DNA from: Oscillospiraceae bacterium
GTDB lineage: Bacteria > Bacillota > Clostridia > Oscillospirales > Oscillospiraceae
DNA length: 5,560 nt
Assembly: GCA_031260745.1 (NCBI GenBank)
Contig: JAISKY010000100.1
Span: forward strand, 1-5,560
Direction: 5' to 3'
Below are positions 1 to 5,560 of this stretch, in pieces (the stretch's first letter is position 1; every line of letters begins with the position of its first letter). A program made the translations under genes and the position numbers. The notes beneath the pieces are model-generated. The model was not told the origin of the DNA. It did not search any database and worked only from the letters and a program-made list of their open reading frames with translations.

Positions 1-396
1 CTGATGATTCCGGGATTCCTCGGCTCGAACATAGAGGGCGCGCTATTCCCGGACAGGCGTGAGAAAGTTTGCGGCAACTGGGATTCTCTGCCCGCGAACG
101 TAACCGCTCAGGGAAGCACTCCCGAAGAACTGTTCGCCGGATACTTCGACGTTAAGAATAAAGTCGGCGCGGACGATATGAAAAATATTCCGCTGGGAGC
201 GGTTGCGGTCTGGACGCTTGCGGATAAACTTACCGCCGGATTACAGCAGCTTATGGCGGGCGCTCGCCGCTTCAACATCTCCGAGATTTCGCGCAGTGAC
301 ATTTTCTCCGCGAACCGTGAAACTGAGCGTGAAACCGGTATTCGCTTTATGACGGACGTCGGCGACGAAACCGCGAAGCTTATACTGAATCAGTAA
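1..396 (+). CDS. C-terminal fragment of an unrecognised protein
   Basis: The reading frame is open from the left edge (ctg atg att...) to a TAA at 394-396, giving about 131 residues. The Met at base 4 is probably internal, because no ribosome-binding site can be seen and the frame continues leftward out of the window. The residues look like a soluble, cytoplasmic protein: there is no hydrophobic segment and no signal peptide. Notable stretches are FLGSNIEGALFPDRREKVCG near the start, GSTPEELFAGYFDVK in the middle, and KLTAGLQQLMAGARRF followed by ISEISRSDIFSANRETE near the end. Codon use resembles that of the neighbouring genes, and the amphipathic pattern is that of a real protein. I do not recognise the family. 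The tail faintly recalls the C-termini of FMN-binding glutamate-synthase-like proteins, but the cysteine motif expected there is absent. It is transcribed toward glgP and ends 24 bp before the shared hairpin terminator, so it belongs to a different transcription unit from the sugar genes. Confidence 0.85.
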   Translation: MMIPGFLGSNIEGALFPDRREKVCGNWDSLPANVTAQGSTPEELFAGYFDVKNKVGADDMKNIPLGAVAVWTLADKLTAGLQQLMAGARRFNISEISRSDIFSANRETERETGIRFMTDVGDETAKLILNQ

Positions 397-420
397 AGAC
401 ACGTATTCTGAGGTACGAAA

Positions 421-447
421 AAGACCACCGGTTCAGTCGGTGGTCTT
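421..447. terminator. Bidirectional intrinsic terminator between convergent genes
   Basis: AAGACCACCG (421-430) and CGGTGGTCTT (438-447) are perfect reverse complements, giving a 10-bp stem with a 7-base loop. It lies 24 bp after the TAA of the plus-strand gene and 21 bp after the TAG of glgP, which converge here. Read on the minus strand, the stem runs directly into CTTTTTC, a usable U-tract, so it is a good terminator for malQ-glgP. Read on the plus strand, the following bases are TTAACTTATT, a weaker broken T-rich tract, so it probably ends the left gene less efficiently. Confidence 0.85.
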
Positions 448-468
448 AACTTATTGCCGGTAACTTGC

Positions 469-2712
469 CTAGACGCCCCAAATTTCTTCGGCGTACTGGC
501 TGATTGTGCGGTCACTGCTGAATTTTCCGGCGTTGGCGATATTGAGCAGCTGCATATGCGCGAACGCGATTCGGTCAGGGTACGCTTTAATTGCCCGGAG
601 TTTTGCGTCCGCGTACGGCTCAAAATCAAGCAGAAGATAATATTGGTCGGGTTTGTGCCAGGACGCGCCTTTGATTATTGAATCGAACAGCTCACGGAAA
701 ATTCCGGTTCCGCCGTCTGAGAACGTACCGTCAATCAACGTGTCAAGCACCTTGCGGACTCGCGAGTTGTTTTCGTAAATCTTCACAGGGCTGTAGCTTG
801 ACGCGGCGGCGTTAATGTCCTCTACGCGAGCGCCGAAAATGAAGTTGTTCTCCTCTCCGCTTTCCGCGACTATTTCAATGTTCGCTCCGTCGTAGGTTCC
901 AAGCGTAACCGCGCCGTTAAGCATAAGTTTCATATTACCCGTTCCCGACGCTTCCGTACCTGCGGTGGAAATTTGCTCCGATATATCGGCGGCGGGGATT
1001 AGTTTCTCGGCGTAACTGACGTTGTAATCGCGTACAAACAGAATCTGAAGCAGATTATTCACGTCTGTATCGGAGTTAACGGTTCTCGCGATTTCGTTGA
1101 CGAACTTGATTATGCCCTTAGCGCGGCGATAGCTCGGCGCGGATTTTGCTCCGAACACAAACGCAGTCGGCGAAAACTCGGATTTGTTAATCTCGCCGCG
1201 TTTAAGTCGGTAATAAATGTCCAGAATCGAAAGCGCGTTTAGAAACTGCCGCTTGTACTCGTGCAGACGCTTGACCTGTAAATTAAACGCGAACTCCGGA
1301 TTAAGGGTAAACCCGTCCTCGCGAGTACGCACATAGTCCGCAAGCCGAACTTTGTTCTCACGCTTGATTTCGTTAAGCTGGCGCAGACTGTTTACGTCGT
1401 CGGCGTATGGGATTAGCTTTTTAAGCTCGTCCAAGTCGGTAATCCAGTCGCCGCCAATGCGCTCCGTGATAAATTTAGACAACCCCGGATTGCACAAACC
1501 CAGCCAGCGGCGCTGAGTTATGCCGTTGGTCTTGTTAGAAAAACGCTCCGGGTATATCGTATACCACGGTTTCAGCACAGTCGCTTTTAGAATTTCGCTG
1601 TGAATAGCCGCGACGCCGTTAACGCTGTGTGACACGTACGACGCGATTCGAGCCATATTAACGCGACCATTGTCAATAAGGTTATAGCCGTTATAGTCGT
1701 AGATGCCCTTAGTATGCAAATCACGCCGTAGTTTATTTTGAAGCATAACCACATACGGGTACACGTCGGGTAGCGTTGAGCTGAACAGCTCCGTACTCCA
1801 CTTTTCCAACGCTTCTTCCATAATCGTGTGGTTTGTGAACGCGAAGGTTTTTTGAGCTACGCTAAACGCCTGTTCAAAGTCCATTTCATTCTCACCGACA
1901 AGGATTCGGAGCAATTCGGGTATCGCGACGGTCGGGTGAGTATCGTTTAGCTGAATCGCGAATTTCTCCGCGAAATCTTCAGGTTTGCCGCCGGATTGCG
2001 TATGCCGGTAAAACAGAGAGCGCAGCGACGCGGACGAGAAAAAATACTGCTGTTTAAGGCGAAGCCGTTTGCCGTCGTCGGTGTCGTCGTTAGGGTACAG
2101 CGTCGCGCTGATTGCAAACGCCTCATTTTGCTCTTTGAAGGCGCTTGCGTAATCCTGACGGTCAAACGCGCTGAATTCCAAGCCGATAATCGGCTCCGAC
2201 TGCCACAGACGAAGCGTGTTGACCGTTTTACCGCCGTATCCGATTATCGGCATATCATAAGGCACAGCCCATACCGTCTGACCTCCGAAGCGGATTTGCA
2301 GCTTTTCGTCCTCGCGGCGAATACTCCACGGGTCGCCGTATTTAAGCCAGTCGTCGGGACTTTCGGTTTGAAACCCGTCGTTAAAGCCTTGCTTGAAAAG
2401 TCCATAGTGATAACGTAACCCAAAACCGTCAAGCGGATAGCCTTTTGTCGCGGCGGAATCCAAGAAACACGCCGCCAACCGCCCAAGCCCGCCGTTACCC
2501 AGCGCGACGTCCTCTACGTCCTCAAGCTCCGAGCTAAGGTTGGTAAGGCAATCGGTTTTGCCGAGGTTATAAAAATTCCCGGTTACGACGCGTCCGATTA
2601 GGAACTCCGCCGAAAAATAACAAGCTCGTTTGCCGTCAAAAGGTCGGTTCCACGCGGGGCTGATTTCCGCGAGCGCGGCATCAATTTCTCTAAGCACGTT
2701 TTTACTATACAT
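469..2712 (-). CDS. glgP: Glycogen/alpha-glucan phosphorylase (GT35), short form
   Basis: This enzyme removes glucose from the non-reducing end of alpha-1,4-glucans with phosphate, giving glucose-1-phosphate. It acts in the cytoplasm and uses pyridoxal phosphate. The 747 residues carry the family hallmarks in order: YFSAEFLIGR (32-41), LGNGGLGRLAACFLDS (71-86), QLNDTHP (254-260), NHTIMEEALEKW (294-305, His295 matching muscle His377), NKTNGIT (393-399), KRLHEYKRQ (481-489, Lys481/Arg482/Lys487 being the phosphate-site basic residues), and EASGTGNMKLMLNG (587-600) with Lys595 as the PLP lysine. The C-terminus (GKFSSDRTISQYAEEIWGV) is the normal family end, so the protein is complete. It is about 50-100 residues shorter than E. 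coli GlgP/MalP and muscle phosphorylase. Part of this is at the N-terminus, where only about 31 residues precede the first conserved block. No recognisable AMP or phosphoserine regulatory region is seen. The ATG is supported by GGAGG seven bases upstream. It lies 21 bp after malQ, evidently in the same transcript. Storage glycogen or imported maltodextrin are both possible substrates. Confidence 0.97.
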   Translation of the reverse strand: MYSKNVLREIDAALAEISPAWNRPFDGKRACYFSAEFLIGRVVTGNFYNLGKTDCLTNLSSELEDVEDVALGNGGLGRLAACFLDSAATKGYPLDGFGLRYHYGLFKQGFNDGFQTESPDDWLKYGDPWSIRREDEKLQIRFGGQTVWAVPYDMPIIGYGGKTVNTLRLWQSEPIIGLEFSAFDRQDYASAFKEQNEAFAISATLYPNDDTDDGKRLRLKQQYFFSSASLRSLFYRHTQSGGKPEDFAEKFAIQLNDTHPTVAIPELLRILVGENEMDFEQAFSVAQKTFAFTNHTIMEEALEKWSTELFSSTLPDVYPYVVMLQNKLRRDLHTKGIYDYNGYNLIDNGRVNMARIASYVSHSVNGVAAIHSEILKATVLKPWYTIYPERFSNKTNGITQRRWLGLCNPGLSKFITERIGGDWITDLDELKKLIPYADDVNSLRQLNEIKRENKVRLADYVRTREDGFTLNPEFAFNLQVKRLHEYKRQFLNALSILDIYYRLKRGEINKSEFSPTAFVFGAKSAPSYRRAKGIIKFVNEIARTVNSDTDVNNLLQILFVRDYNVSYAEKLIPAADISEQISTAGTEASGTGNMKLMLNGAVTLGTYDGANIEIVAESGEENNFIFGARVEDINAAASSYSPVKIYENNSRVRKVLDTLIDGTFSDGGTGIFRELFDSIIKGASWHKPDQYYLLLDFEPYADAKLRAIKAYPDRIAFAHMQLLNIANAGKFSSDRTISQYAEEIWGV

Positions 2713-2718
2713 TTACTT

Positions 2719-2724
2719 TCCTCC
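2719..2724 (-). promoter_or_regulatory. Shine-Dalgarno site of glgP
   Basis: On the minus strand the sequence before the start is GGAGGAAAGTAAATG. The strong GGAGG core (2720-2724) lies seven bases before the ATG at 2712-2710. It falls inside the 21-bp gap after the malQ stop, so glgP has its own ribosome-loading site and does not depend on coupling to malQ. This fixes the start and argues against a longer N-terminus. Confidence 0.85.
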
Positions 2725-2733
2725 GATATTGGG

Positions 2734-4134
2734 TTATCGTCCCGTAAGCTCCGCGATTTCGCGCATTTCGCGGGCGAGCCTATCCGTCAGCATATTTGCG
2801 TCGATACGCCAACTCCAGTTATCGGGGCTTACTGTTGACGGAATATTAATACGCGCTTCGCTGCCTAAATCGAGCCAATCCTGCATTGGTATTACCGCAA
2901 GTCCGGCGGGCGACTGCATTGCGAGCCGAATCATAGCTCTGGGAAGTTGTTTTCTGCGTTTAACGCCAAGATACGACATCGCGTTGGTAATGTCACGCTT
3001 TGCCGCCGTATGCGACCACCCCAAAACCGTGTCGTTATCGTGAGTTCCCGTATACACTACGCAATTTGTTCCGTAGTTATGCGGACTGTAATCGTTGCCC
3101 TCGCGGGAATCGAACGCAAATTGCAATACTTTCATTCCCGGAAAACCCGACTGCTTTAACAGCTTACGTACGCTGTTCGTCAGGAATCCCAAATCCTCCG
3201 CGATAATTCGGGCTTGCGGAGCCGCGCGGCGAATCGCGTTTACGAAGTCCATTCCCGGTCCGGTACGCCAGTCGCCGAATTCTGCGGTTTCGTCAGTCGG
3301 AGGAATTGAGTAATAGCTGTCGAATCCGCGAAAATGGTCAATACGAAGCACGTCTATCATTTTGAAACTCACCAAAACGCGCTTTACCCACCAGTCGAAC
3401 CCGTTAGCTTTCAGCGCGTCCCAATCATAAAGCGGATTTCCCCACAACAGACCTGTTTTCGAGAACGAATCCGGAGGACACCCGGCAACCGCCGACGGCT
3501 CACCGTTTTCGTCAAGCTGAAAAACTTCCGGATTGTTCATAAAGTCCGCGCTGTCCGACGATACGTAAATCGGAATATCTCCGATAATCTCAACACCGCG
3601 CGAATGCGCGTATTTCCGTAACTCCGACCATTGCGACGCGAATTTGTACTGTACGAACCGGCAAAAATCCGCCGCGTCCGTCGCGTCCGACTTAGTTTCA
3701 CTATAACTCGCGTAACCGTCAAGCCAGTCGGAGTTTTCGCGGCAAAAATCTGAATATTCCGCGTCCGGCTCAAACCTGCCAAACGCAATACGTAAGACGT
3801 CGCCGCGAAGTTCTTTCATCTTTAGGTAATCCACGTGTTTCCTGTTGCCCCAGTCGATTTTGGAGTATTCGCCGCGCTCCAGCAACCCTTCCTCACAAAG
3901 TAGGTCAAGGTCGATAAAATACGGATTTCCGGCGAACGCGGATTCGCTTTGGTAAGGACTTCCACCGAACCCGATGGGATTCAACGGCAGTATCTGCCAG
4001 TATTTCTGACCCGCCGCCGCTAAGAAGTCTATCCACTGCCGAGCCTCCGCGCCAAAAGTTCCGATTCCCTGTTCACCGTGCAGGCTCGCCGCAGGCATTA
4101 GAACACCGGCGGCGCGTTTGGGTATGTTTTTCAT
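2734..4134 (-). CDS. malQ: 4-alpha-glucanotransferase (amylomaltase, GH77), short form
   Basis: This cytoplasmic enzyme transfers alpha-1,4-glucan segments between maltodextrins, releasing glucose and building chains long enough for phosphorylase. The 466-residue protein shows GH77 blocks throughout: the N-terminal VLMPAASLHGEQGIGTFG (11-28), WQILPLNPIGFGGSPYQSES (46-65), the region around GDIPIYVSSDSADF (185-198), VLRIDHFRGF (262-271) with Asp266 as predicted nucleophile, IIAEDLGFLT (310-319) with Glu313 as predicted acid/base, YTGTHDNDT (361-369) with Asp366 as the third catalytic carboxylate, and QDWLDLGSEARINIPST near the C-terminus (418-434). This is the compact Thermus-like type (about 500 residues) without the N-terminal extension of the roughly 690-residue E. 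coli MalQ, and it is slightly short even for that type. The ATG follows AAAAAAGGTAAAACT, a modest ribosome-binding site. It sits 21 bp before glgP and 99 bp after the permease genes. Its activity prepares substrate for GlgP. Confidence 0.97.
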   Translation of the reverse strand: MKNIPKRAAGVLMPAASLHGEQGIGTFGAEARQWIDFLAAAGQKYWQILPLNPIGFGGSPYQSESAFAGNPYFIDLDLLCEEGLLERGEYSKIDWGNRKHVDYLKMKELRGDVLRIAFGRFEPDAEYSDFCRENSDWLDGYASYSETKSDATDAADFCRFVQYKFASQWSELRKYAHSRGVEIIGDIPIYVSSDSADFMNNPEVFQLDENGEPSAVAGCPPDSFSKTGLLWGNPLYDWDALKANGFDWWVKRVLVSFKMIDVLRIDHFRGFDSYYSIPPTDETAEFGDWRTGPGMDFVNAIRRAAPQARIIAEDLGFLTNSVRKLLKQSGFPGMKVLQFAFDSREGNDYSPHNYGTNCVVYTGTHDNDTVLGWSHTAAKRDITNAMSYLGVKRRKQLPRAMIRLAMQSPAGLAVIPMQDWLDLGSEARINIPSTVSPDNWSWRIDANMLTDRLAREMREIAELTGR

Positions 4135-4170
4135 AGTTTTACCTTTTTTGACCTGTATTAGAACTACTCC

Positions 4171-4200
4171 TGTAGGGGCGAATACTTATTCGCCCCTACA
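4171..4200. repeat. Perfect 14-bp inverted repeat, probable dispersed palindromic element
   Basis: TGTAGGGGCGAATA (4171-4184) is followed after only two bases (CT) by its exact reverse complement TATTCGCCCCTACA (4187-4200). As RNA or single-stranded DNA it would fold into a very stable hairpin. It lies in the 99-bp spacer between the MalG-type permease and malQ. On the minus strand the bases after it are GGAGTAGTTC, with no U-tract, so it is not a standard intrinsic terminator. It could still slow polymerase or shield the upstream permease mRNA from 3' decay. From memory, palindromes starting TGTAGGGGCG occur in intergenic regions of various bacteria, which suggests a small non-autonomous mobile or REP-like repeat. 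That identity is an inference. Confidence 0.7.
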
Positions 4201-4233
4201 CGAGGTTTTACCTATCTGTGTACTTAAATTTAA

Positions 4234-5073
4234 TCAGCCCTTTACCGCTCCCGCGACTACACCCTCGATAATGTACTTTTGAGCGGCTACATACGCGATT
4301 ATTATCGGGATTATGGACAGCGTAAGCATCGACATAAGCCCGCCCATATCTCTGGCTCCGTAACCGCCCGTATTTATCTTCTGAATCGCAATCGGAAGCG
4401 TAGTGTACTTCGAGTCAAGCACGAGCAACGGAAGCAGATAGTCGTTCCATATCCACATAATAATAAGTATTCCGACCGTTACTATTGCGGGGCGCAACAC
4501 CGGAAACACGATTACGAAAAATGTTTTCAACGGTCCGCACCCGTCCATATACGCCGCTTCTTCAATTTCCAGCGGTACGCTTTTAACGAATCCGGTGAAC
4601 ATAAACACCGACATACCCGCGCCAAATCCGATGTACAGCAATAGCAGTCCCCACGGATTGCCCAGTCCGAGCTGATTGCTTACCCAACTGGTCGTAAACA
4701 TTACCATTTGGAACGGTACAATCATCGAGAATACGAACATATAGTACAGGGCTGAGGTTATCTTGTTTTTTATCCGTACAATATACCACGCCGACATACT
4801 GCATAATACGCAAATCAGCGCCGTTGAAACAACCGTCACAAATACGGACGTTCCAAGCGCGGAGAAGAAGTTCATACGCCCAATACTGGTCGCGTAATTA
4901 TCAAAGCCTACGAAACTTTCGCCGTTTATAAAACCGAACAGATTCTCGCTGATGTATAACTTACCTTTGAAGGAGTTCATCAGGATTATGAGCAACGGAA
5001 ATACAAACACAACTACCAGCGCGATAAGCACTATATAAGCGGGAATATGCAGAGGTTGTTTTTTCTTTATCAT
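4234..5073 (-). CDS. Carbohydrate ABC transporter permease, MalG/CUT1 type
   Basis: This is one of the two inner-membrane subunits forming the sugar channel of a CUT1-family ABC importer. The 279 residues show about six hydrophobic segments, near 12-32, 70-95, 106-126, 139-161, 193-215 and 245-264. The cytoplasmic EAA loop, which contacts the ATPase, is at about 169-192 (EIEEAAYMDGCGPLKTFF, then FPVLRP). The C-terminal QKYIIEGVVAGAVKG (265-279) is the typical end of the MalG-type subunit, and the total length is normal for the family. The ATG overlaps the stop of the upstream permease as ATGA. It is preceded by AAAGGAG eight bases upstream, so the two permeases are translationally coupled and made together. 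The nearby malQ and glgP suggest maltodextrin or a related alpha-glucan oligosaccharide as substrate. The permease sequence alone does not fix that. No ATPase gene lies in the window; a shared MsmX-like ATPase or one encoded elsewhere would be needed. Confidence 0.95.
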   Translation of the reverse strand: MIKKKQPLHIPAYIVLIALVVVFVFPLLIILMNSFKGKLYISENLFGFINGESFVGFDNYATSIGRMNFFSALGTSVFVTVVSTALICVLCSMSAWYIVRIKNKITSALYYMFVFSMIVPFQMVMFTTSWVSNQLGLGNPWGLLLLYIGFGAGMSVFMFTGFVKSVPLEIEEAAYMDGCGPLKTFFVIVFPVLRPAIVTVGILIIMWIWNDYLLPLLVLDSKYTTLPIAIQKINTGGYGARDMGGLMSMLTLSIIPIIIAYVAAQKYIIEGVVAGAVKG

Positions 5074-5560
5074 CGGTCATTCTCCTTTGAACGTGTTAAC
5101 CTCAACTGAATCAGCGCGATAAGTCCGACAAGCAAGAAGAACACAACCGCCTTTGCCTGTCCGGGTCCGCTCCAACCATTACGGTTATAGAACGTGCGAT
5201 AAATGTTCATCGCGAGCATTTCAGTTTGGTTTTTCGGCGCGCCTCCGGTTAGCGCGAGATTCTGGTCGAACAGCTTAAACGAGTTCGTTAGCGTCAGGAA
5301 AGAGCAAATTGTAATCGACGGCATAACCATAGGTATGGTTATATTGACAAGCGACTGTCCGAAGTTCACACCGTCTATCGCGGCGGCTTCTTTAATGTCG
5401 CCGGGTATGTTGTTAATTCCGGCTATGTAGATTATCATCATATAGCCCGTCATTTGCCAGCTTACTACCAATACAAGCCCCCAAAATCCGTATACCGGCG
5501 AATACGTAAGCGTACGCTCCCAGTTACTAAGGATTGCCTCAAGTATAGACTGCCAAACAT
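5070..5560 (-). CDS. Carbohydrate ABC transporter permease, MalF/CUT1 type (C-terminal part)
   Basis: This is the partner permease of the CUT1 sugar importer. The frame stays open from the TGA at 5072-5070 to the right window edge, so the N-terminal part lies outside; 162 full codons are visible. Counting from the edge, the first residues are VWQSILEAILSNWERTLTY. A membrane segment follows at about 20-48, including SWQMTGYMMIIYIAGINNIP, which is typical of MalF-type subunits. Next come the EAA loop (EAAAIDG, 57-63, continuing to ITIPMVMP), a further segment containing ICSFLTLTNSFKLFDQNLAL with the TGG turn, and a final membrane helix rich in V/F/L/I before the charged tail TRSKENDR. FDQNLALTGGAPKNQTEMLA matches the usual subunit pattern in this family. 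It overlaps the MalG-type gene by ATGA. In CUT1 operons the substrate-binding protein is commonly just upstream, which here means beyond the right edge. Confidence 0.93.
   Translation of the reverse strand, partial: VWQSILEAILSNWERTLTYSPVYGFWGLVLVVSWQMTGYMMIIYIAGINNIPGDIKEAAAIDGVNFGQSLVNITIPMVMPSITICSFLTLTNSFKLFDQNLALTGGAPKNQTEMLAMNIYRTFYNRNGWSGPGQAKAVVFFLLVGLIALIQLRLTRSKENDR
5082..5088 (-). promoter_or_regulatory. Shine-Dalgarno site of the MalG-type permease
   Basis: AAAGGAG on the minus strand lies within the last codons of the upstream permease gene, eight bases before the ATG at 5073-5071. Together with the ATGA stop-start overlap it fixes the start of the downstream gene. An ATG three bases after the site (5080-5078) is out of frame and is not used for this protein. 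Confidence 0.8.

Noticed and set aside
1..396. Assignment of the left fragment to the FMN-binding glutamate synthase family from its tail (ISRSDIFSANRETERETGI).
   Set aside because: The family's cysteine-rich CNTGKCPVGIATQ-type motif should fall within the visible 131 residues and is not there; the resemblance is limited to a loose C-terminal pattern.
1996..2418. Plus-strand 140-codon open frame opposite glgP, and similar long frames opposite malQ and the permease.
   Set aside because: They lie antisense within strongly conserved genes, are rich in Arg and basic residues as expected for mirror frames in this composition, and lack convincing ribosome-binding sites or family features.
4171..4200. 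Palindrome as intrinsic terminator of the permease operon.
   Set aside because: Neither flank has a T run after the stem in the direction needed; on the minus strand it is followed by GGAGTAGTTC.
4135..4233. A sigma-70-type promoter for malQ in the permease-malQ spacer.
   Set aside because: A TAATAC that could act as a -10 is present on the minus strand, but no credible -35 lies 16-18 bases upstream because that region is the palindrome arm.
5070..5471. A 133-residue complete small gene starting at TTG 5471.
   Set aside because: The same frame continues without a stop to the window edge and the upstream residues fit the MalF-type permease, so 5471 is an internal Leu codon.
1..5560. CRISPR array, tRNA/rRNA genes, riboswitch, insertion sequence or toxin-antitoxin/defence genes.
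   Set aside because: No regularly spaced repeats, transposase frames or structured RNA signatures were seen; nearly all sequence is accounted for by the five coding regions.

Overview
The window reads as ordinary bacterial chromosome carrying a locus for uptake and breakdown of alpha-glucans (maltodextrin, starch or glycogen). Base composition is near half G+C. Spacers between genes are short, and there are clear AAAGGAG/GGAGG-type Shine-Dalgarno sites. The CUT1-type sugar ABC permeases and the short forms of MalQ and GlgP fit an anaerobic Gram-positive (Clostridia-like) bacterium best. That placement is an inference; no rRNA or marker gene is present.

Layout from left to right: (1) The 3' end of a plus-strand gene (1-396) that I could not assign to a family. 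(2) A 72-bp convergent spacer holding a perfect 10-bp hairpin (421-447) that serves as a terminator for both sides. (3) A minus-strand block running right to left: the 3' part of a MalF-type permease (5560-5070, cut by the window edge), a MalG-type permease (5073-4234, overlapping it by ATGA), a 99-bp spacer with a perfect 14-bp inverted repeat (4171-4200), malQ 4-alpha-glucanotransferase (4134-2734), and 21 bp later glgP alpha-glucan phosphorylase (2712-469).

The genes make a coherent pathway. The permease pair would bring in an oligosaccharide. MalQ would disproportionate short maltodextrins into longer chains plus glucose. GlgP would cut those chains with phosphate to glucose-1-phosphate. 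All catalytic residues that I can place in MalQ and GlgP are present. The binding protein and ATPase are not in the window. The transport substrate is inferred only from the neighbouring enzymes.

I found no novel multi-gene system. The most unusual observation concerns composition. A row-by-row reading finds no GATC, no GGCC and no CATG anywhere in the 5,560 bases, where about 20 of each would be expected. Other four-base palindromes such as CCGG, GCGC, GTAC and especially CGCG are common. This is the signature expected from long-term restriction avoidance. The second item is the 30-bp perfect palindrome before malQ, which looks like a dispersed palindromic repeat. The third is the unassigned gene end at the left edge.
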